DNA from: Streptomyces kurssanovii
GTDB taxonomy: Bacteria > Actinomycetota > Actinomycetes > Streptomycetales > Streptomycetaceae
Assembly (NCBI RefSeq): GCF_014649695.1
Contig: NZ_BMTN01000004.1
Coordinates: 62,001-126,000, forward strand
Direction: 5' to 3'
DNA: 64,000 nucleotides
In this document: piece by piece, positions 60,205-64,000 of the stretch
Numbering within the stretch: position 1 is the stretch's first letter
Layout: every line of letters begins with the position of its first letter
Translations under genes and position numbers: made by a program
The notes under the pieces: model-generated
What the model was told of the DNA's origin: nothing
The model's input: only the letters and a program-made list of their open reading frames with translations
Databases searched by the model: none

Positions 60205-61158
60205 ATGACGGCCGGGAACAACGGCGCGAGCACGCCCGAGGACGACGACCCGTTCGGCTACCTGTACGCCGACGGGCAGCAGGCAGGCGCCACGCCGCCG
60301 CGCCAGGGCGGCTACGGCTACCCAGGTCCGGCCGCGCAGCCCGGGGTCCCCCGCACCTCGTACAACCAGGTCCGGACGGTCGGCGAGCGACAGTACGGCC
60401 AGCAGGTCCCGCAACAGCAGGCGTACGGGCAGCAGCCGACGGCCGCGTACGCCGCACCGGAGACGTACCCCGGCGCTTCCGCCCAGACCCGCCAGGTCCC
60501 GGTCCAGCCCGGCGGTCACGGCGGCGGCCGCGGCGGCGGCCCCAACACCAAGGGCCTGCTGATCGGCGCGATCGCGGTGGTCGCGGTCGTGGTGATCGGC
60601 ATCGCCGCGGCGCTGATCACCAGCAACGGCGACAAGGACGACACGGCCGGCAAGGGCGGCGGAGGCACCACCCCGTCCGCGGGCGAGACCGTCCAGGAGA
60701 AGCCGTCGCCGTCCGAGAAGGAGCCGGAGCCCGTCGAGCTGCCCAAGCAGGACGCGGCGACGCTGACGCTGGGGCCGCCCGCGGCGCTCGCCAAGGACGT
60801 GCCCGGCGCGAAGGGCGCGGACGGCGCGTACGTGATGTTCAACGGTGTCGGCGGTTCGGCCGGCTGGTCGGTGGACGTCCCGGAGGCCGGCGCCTACACG
60901 ATGTACATCACGTACAGCGTGCCCGGCAAGGACGCGAAGACCTCCCTGACGATCAACGGCGGGCAGCCCCGCGAGCTCAACATGTCGAACTTCGCGAAGG
61001 CCGCGGAGGGCGACTGGGAGAAGGGCTGGACCAACACCTACGCCTTCGTGAACCTCGAGAAGGGCAAGAACGACCTCAAGATCTCCTGCGAGCAGGGGAA
61101 CCAGTGCGAGGCCTATCTCGACCAGGTCTGGCTGGAGGCCGGCCAGAGCAAGAGCTGA
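60205..61158 (+). CDS. Membrane-anchored protein with CBM35-like carbohydrate-binding domain
   Basis: The 317-residue protein has a cytoplasmic Gln/Tyr/Pro-rich N-terminus (1-110), a single membrane helix (about 115-140), a Gly/Pro/Ser spacer and an extracellular beta-sandwich (about 180-315: YVMFNGVGGSAGWSVDV, YTMYITYSV, YLDQVWLEAG) that resembles CBM35/CBM6 lectin-like domains. It likely tethers the cell to a polysaccharide or senses the wall. ATG 60205 with GAGGAG 8 nt upstream; GTG 60196 overlaps that site. Confidence 0.75.
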   Translation: MTAGNNGASTPEDDDPFGYLYADGQQAGATPPRQGGYGYPGPAAQPGVPRTSYNQVRTVGERQYGQQVPQQQAYGQQPTAAYAAPETYPGASAQTRQVPVQPGGHGGGRGGGPNTKGLLIGAIAVVAVVVIGIAAALITSNGDKDDTAGKGGGGTTPSAGETVQEKPSPSEKEPEPVELPKQDAATLTLGPPAALAKDVPGAKGADGAYVMFNGVGGSAGWSVDVPEAGAYTMYITYSVPGKDAKTSLTINGGQPRELNMSNFAKAAEGDWEKGWTNTYAFVNLEKGKNDLKISCEQGNQCEAYLDQVWLEAGQSKS

Positions 61159-61210
61159 CCGCGGGCCCGGCGGCCGCACGGCGGCCGTAGCCCGTACGCG
61201 TCACCCGTCA

Positions 61211-61244
61211 TCGTCCCGGCCGCGCCCCGCGCGAGCCGGGACGA
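61211..61244. terminator. Terminator between convergent CBM35 and pfkB genes
   Basis: TCGTCCCGGC and GCCGGGACGA form a 10-bp stem around a 14-nt GC-rich loop. Confidence 0.65.
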
Positions 61245-61271
61245 GGCGTTTCAGGTCCGGCTCCCGCGCGC

Positions 61272-62207
61272 TCACTTCCCGGAGGCGGCCTGGGGGTGCT
61301 CGACGACGGCGACCCGCCCCAGCAGCCGCTCGTACGCGGCCGTGTCGAACTCGCCGGCCGCGGGGGCCAGCACGGTCGCCGTGGAGAGGGCCACCGCCCG
61401 GGTCAGCCGTTCCGGCCAGGGGAGTCCCGCGACCAGTCCCGAGAGCAGGCCGGCGACGGCCGAGTCGCCGGCGCCCGTCGGGTTGCCCTTCACCGGCTCC
61501 GGCGGGGCGGCCTGCCAGGTGCCGTCCGGGGTGGCGGCCAGCAGCCCGTCCGGGCCGAGCGAGGCGACCACGGTGTGCGCGCCGCGGCGGCGGGCGTCGC
61601 GGGTGGCGCGGAGCGGCTCCCGTGAGCCGGTGAGCTGCGCGAGCTCGTCGGCATTGGGCTTGACGAGATCCGGCCGGGCGGCGATGCCGCGTCGCAGCGG
61701 TTCGCCGCTGGTGTCAAGGAGTACGGGCACTTCGCGGGCGCGCGCCCGGCGCACCAGCTCGGCGTACGCGCCGACATGGATGCCCGGCGGCAGGCTGCCG
61801 CACAGCGCGACCGCGTCGGCGTCGCGCAGGAGGGAGTCGTACGAGGAGAGGAAGGCGGTCCACTCCTCGGGCAGGACGGTCGGTCCCGGCTCGTTCAGCT
61901 GCGTGGTGTCGCCGCTGGTCCCGTCGGTGACGGCGATGGTGCGGCGGGTGGTGCCGGCGATCTCGACGAGCGCGTCGTGCGGTGCGTGCGGGGCGAGCAT
62001 CCCGCGCAGCACGGCCCCGGTGGCCCCGCCGGCGAAGCCGGTGACGACGCTCTCGTGGCCGAGGGCCGCGAGCACGCGGGCGACGTTGATGCCCTTGCCG
62101 CCGGGGCGTTCCACGACCTCGCCGACCCGGTGGGTGGTGTGCGGGGTGAGGGCGGCCACCTTGTAGGTGATGTCGAGGGCGGCGTTGAGCGTGACCGTAA
62201 GGATCAC
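61272..62207 (-). CDS. 1-phosphofructokinase/tagatose-6-phosphate kinase family (PfkB)
   Basis: The 311-residue kinase has the PfkB signatures: VERPGGKGINVARVLAALGH near the N-terminus and KGNPTGAGDSAVAGLLSG with the catalytic Asp near the end. It phosphorylates a hexose phosphate, probably fructose-1-P, tagatose-6-P or an amino-sugar derivative; nearby nagA suggests aminosugar use. GTG start. nagA lies 117 bp upstream, separated by a hairpin. Confidence 0.82.
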   Translation of the reverse strand: MILTVTLNAALDITYKVAALTPHTTHRVGEVVERPGGKGINVARVLAALGHESVVTGFAGGATGAVLRGMLAPHAPHDALVEIAGTTRRTIAVTDGTSGDTTQLNEPGPTVLPEEWTAFLSSYDSLLRDADAVALCGSLPPGIHVGAYAELVRRARAREVPVLLDTSGEPLRRGIAARPDLVKPNADELAQLTGSREPLRATRDARRRGAHTVVASLGPDGLLAATPDGTWQAAPPEPVKGNPTGAGDSAVAGLLSGLVAGLPWPERLTRAVALSTATVLAPAAGEFDTAAYERLLGRVAVVEHPQAASGK

Positions 62208-62270
62208 CCGTGGACACCCCCGAAGAACGCGTTTGCCGTGCTAGTACGGGTCCTGATCATGCCAAACGGA

Positions 62271-62305
62271 AGGCGGTTGGCCCAAGACCTGGTGTCCAAC
62301 CGCCT
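62271..62305 (-). terminator. Terminator after nagA
   Basis: AGGCGGTTGG and CCAACCGCCT form a perfect 10-bp stem across 15 nt, followed on the minus strand by TCCGTTTGG. It partly isolates pfkB from the nagK-nagA operon. Confidence 0.65.
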
Positions 62306-62324
62306 GCCGTGAGGTGCCGTGCCG

Positions 62325-63527
62325 TCAGCCCGCTGCGGGGTGGACGACCCATTCGCCGCGACGCATCACGCCCTTGAGGGCGAAGTCGGCGTCGAGGACC
62401 ACCAGATCCGCGTCCTTGCCGGGATCGAGCGAGCCGACCCTGTCGTACGCGCCGAGCAGCTTCGCCGGGTTGGCGGAGATCGCCGCGACGACGTCCTCCA
62501 CCGGGATGCGGTCGACGGTGACGGCCCGCTTGAAGGCGGTGTCCAGGGTGAGCGTGGAGCCCGCGATCGAATGGCCCTCCACGAGCCGCGCCACACCGTC
62601 CTTGACCTCGACCTCGAGGGGGCCCAGCTGGTAGCGGCCGTCGCCGAAGCCCGCGGCGTCCATGGCGTCCGTGATGAACGCGACCCGGCCGGCGCCGGCG
62701 CTGCGGAAGGCCAGCTCGAGCGCGGCCGGGTGGAGATGGGTGCCGTCGTTGATCAGCTCGACGGTGATCCGCTCGTCCTCCAGCAGCGCCGCGATCGGGC
62801 CGGGTGCCCGGTGGCCGAGCGCCGGCATCGCGTTGAACAGGTGCGTGGCGACGGTGGCGCCGGCGTCGATGGCCTCGCGGGTCTGCTCGTACGTCGCGTC
62901 GGTGTGGCCGATCGCGGCGATCACGCCGTGCTCGGCGAGCAGCCGTACGGAGTCGATGCCGCCGGGCAGTTCGGTGGCGAGGGTGACCATCTTCGCGGTG
63001 CCGCGGGCGGCGTCGATCAGCTTGCGGACCTCGGCCGGGTCGGGGTCGCGGAGCAGTTCCTCGCTGTGGGCGCCCTTGCGGCACGGGGAGATGAAGGGCC
63101 CCTCGAAGTGGATGCCCGCGAGGTCGCCCTGCTCGACCAGTTCGGACAGGAAGCCGGCCCGGTGGGCGAGGAAGTCCATGTCGCCGGTGACGGTGGAGGC
63201 GACCAGTGTGGTGGTGCCATGCCGCCGGTGCGTCATGACGCCGCGCAGGACGTCCTCCGCGGTGCCGGAGGTGAAGGAGGCTCCGCCGCCGCCGTGGTTG
63301 TGGATGTCGACGAAGCCGGGGACCACCCAGTGGCCGGACAGGTCGTGGACGTGGGCCTCCGCGGTGGAGGCTTCCGTGACGATCTTCGTGCCCTCGACGA
63401 CGACGCGTCCGTTGTCGACGGTCCCGGTCGGCAGCACCACCCGGGCACCGGCCAGGACAGTGCTCGGCGGGTGGTGCGGGCTCCTGGCGTGGACCGTGCT
63501 CGTGGCGCGAGCGGCGCTGGCGGCCAT
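62325..63527 (-). CDS. nagA: NagA, N-acetylglucosamine-6-phosphate deacetylase
   Basis: The 400-residue amidohydrolase has VPGFVDIHNHGGGG (metal-binding H-x-H), HFEGPFIS (Glu metal ligand), AIGHTDATYEQ and THLFNAM (His ligands) and ITDAMDAAG with the catalytic Asp. It deacetylates GlcNAc-6-P to glucosamine-6-P, the key step of aminosugar use that makes the DasR effector. Its ATG overlaps the ROK kinase stop by one base (TGATG), so they are coupled. Confidence 0.94.
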   Translation of the reverse strand: MAASAARATSTVHARSPHHPPSTVLAGARVVLPTGTVDNGRVVVEGTKIVTEASTAEAHVHDLSGHWVVPGFVDIHNHGGGGASFTSGTAEDVLRGVMTHRRHGTTTLVASTVTGDMDFLAHRAGFLSELVEQGDLAGIHFEGPFISPCRKGAHSEELLRDPDPAEVRKLIDAARGTAKMVTLATELPGGIDSVRLLAEHGVIAAIGHTDATYEQTREAIDAGATVATHLFNAMPALGHRAPGPIAALLEDERITVELINDGTHLHPAALELAFRSAGAGRVAFITDAMDAAGFGDGRYQLGPLEVEVKDGVARLVEGHSIAGSTLTLDTAFKRAVTVDRIPVEDVVAAISANPAKLLGAYDRVGSLDPGKDADLVVLDADFALKGVMRRGEWVVHPAAG

Positions 63528-64000
63528 CAGGCGGTTACCTCCGTGGCGAGTAGATCCCAGGCGAGCAGCCCTGCGCCCAGGCATCCGGCGGTGTCCCCAA
63601 GGGCCGCCGGGACGATCGTGGGCAGCTTCTGGAACGTCACACGTTCCTCTACGGCTGCCCGAAGGGGTGAGAACAAGGTTTCCCCGGCCTCGGCGAGGCC
63701 GCCACCGATGATCAGCGTGCGGGGGTCCAGCAGGGTGAGAGCGGTGACGAGGCCGTCGGCGAGTGCGTCGACCGCCTCCTGCCACACCCGGGTCGCCGCC
63801 TTGTCGCCCGCCTCGACCGCCCTGGCGCAGTCGGCGGCGTCGGCGGTGGGGTCGCCGGCGGCGGCGGACCAGGCGCGGGTGACGGCGGCGGCGGAGGCCA
63901 GTGTCTCCAGACAGCCGCGCTGCCCGCATCCGCAGGCGGGGCCGCCGGGCCGTACGACGATGTGGCCGATCTCGCCGGCGCAGCCGTGGGCGCCCGCCTC
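63527..64000 (-). CDS. nagK: ROK-family sugar kinase, 3' part (probably NagK)
   Basis: The 157 visible residues are the C-terminal part of a ROK kinase; the start lies beyond the window. GEIGHIVVRPGG, the zinc motif CGCGQRGCLE and LDPRTLIIGGGLAEAG mark the family. Position directly upstream of nagA with TGATG overlap matches the Streptomyces nagK-nagA order for GlcNAc kinase, hence the tentative symbol. GlcNAc kinase turns free GlcNAc into GlcNAc-6-P, the NagA substrate. Confidence 0.85.
   Translation of the reverse strand, partial: EAGAHGCAGEIGHIVVRPGGPACGCGQRGCLETLASAAAVTRAWSAAAGDPTADAADCARAVEAGDKAATRVWQEAVDALADGLVTALTLLDPRTLIIGGGLAEAGETLFSPLRAAVEERVTFQKLPTIVPAALGDTAGCLGAGLLAWDLLATEVTA

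Overview
The window is actinobacterial chromosome, almost certainly Streptomyces. GC is very high with strong third-position GC bias. It carries Streptomyces-specific genes (rsiG, cdgB, hbpS-senS-senR, mshA, msiK, carD, phoRP/phoU), many GTG starts, and rare TTA codons. As I remember it, the core gene order matches the Streptomyces coelicolor block from about SCO4184 (rsiG/amfC) to SCO4285 (nagK), so most of the window is conserved core.

Layout. 0.2-3.2 kb: rsiG (c-di-GMP-dependent anti-sigma factor for WhiG), an L-asparaginase II and an Eis-like acetyltransferase. 3.2-7.7 kb: a duplicated module of tiny membrane protein plus divergent GntR regulator, followed by a HAD hydrolase and an APH-type kinase. 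7.6-14 kb: a DrrAB-like ABC exporter with divergent TetR regulators, an aldo/keto reductase and two more APH-family kinases. 14-15.6 kb: an XRE regulator, HbhA-like protein and DUF2516 protein, the same trio as around mycobacterial hbhA, preceded by a 28-bp palindrome. 15.8-25.6 kb: a receiver/PP2C phosphatase, an NlpC/P60 hydrolase, a methyltransferase, mshA (mycothiol), a YbjN-like protein, a Tat-exported beta-helix protein, an MFS transporter and gpmA.

25.64-29.75 kb is an accessory island of lower GC bounded by a 19-bp direct repeat that includes the gpmA stop codon (attL/attR). It holds a broken tyrosine integrase, two decayed copies of one IS family, and a two-gene operon. That operon encodes a SLOG-domain protein with four membrane helices and, overlapping it by ATGA, a protein with a C-terminal TIR domain and an N-terminal TIR-like fold. 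The TIR gene has two in-frame TTA (bldA) codons. This is the best candidate here for an undescribed immune-type system: it resembles Thoeris logic (TIR signal maker, SLOG sensor) with a membrane effector in place of the SIR2 NADase.

29.8-45.3 kb: small hypothetical and membrane proteins, a cysteine-rich peptide beside a 36-bp tandem repeat, the phosphate regulon genes phoU and phoRP with an 11-bp-periodic PHO box, a secreted lipoprotein, carD, the MEP-pathway pair ispD-ispF, cysS, rlmB, a DoxX protein, a sugar nucleotidyltransferase, msiK (shared sugar-ABC ATPase) and tRNA-Thr(TGT). 45.4-51.6 kb: oxidoreductases, a GNAT acetyltransferase, a pentapeptide protein and small hypothetical proteins. 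52-64 kb: senR/senS divergent from hbpS (redox/heme sensing), an M1 lipoprotein peptidase, terD, arfB, a flavin reductase, cdgB (diguanylate cyclase with a BldD-like box), a CBM35-like membrane protein, a PfkB kinase, nagA and the 3' part of a ROK kinase (likely nagK).

Both ends carry c-di-GMP machinery: rsiG reads the signal and cdgB makes it. Phosphate (PhoRP), amino-sugar (nagA, nagK, msiK) and c-di-GMP control all bear on Streptomyces development.
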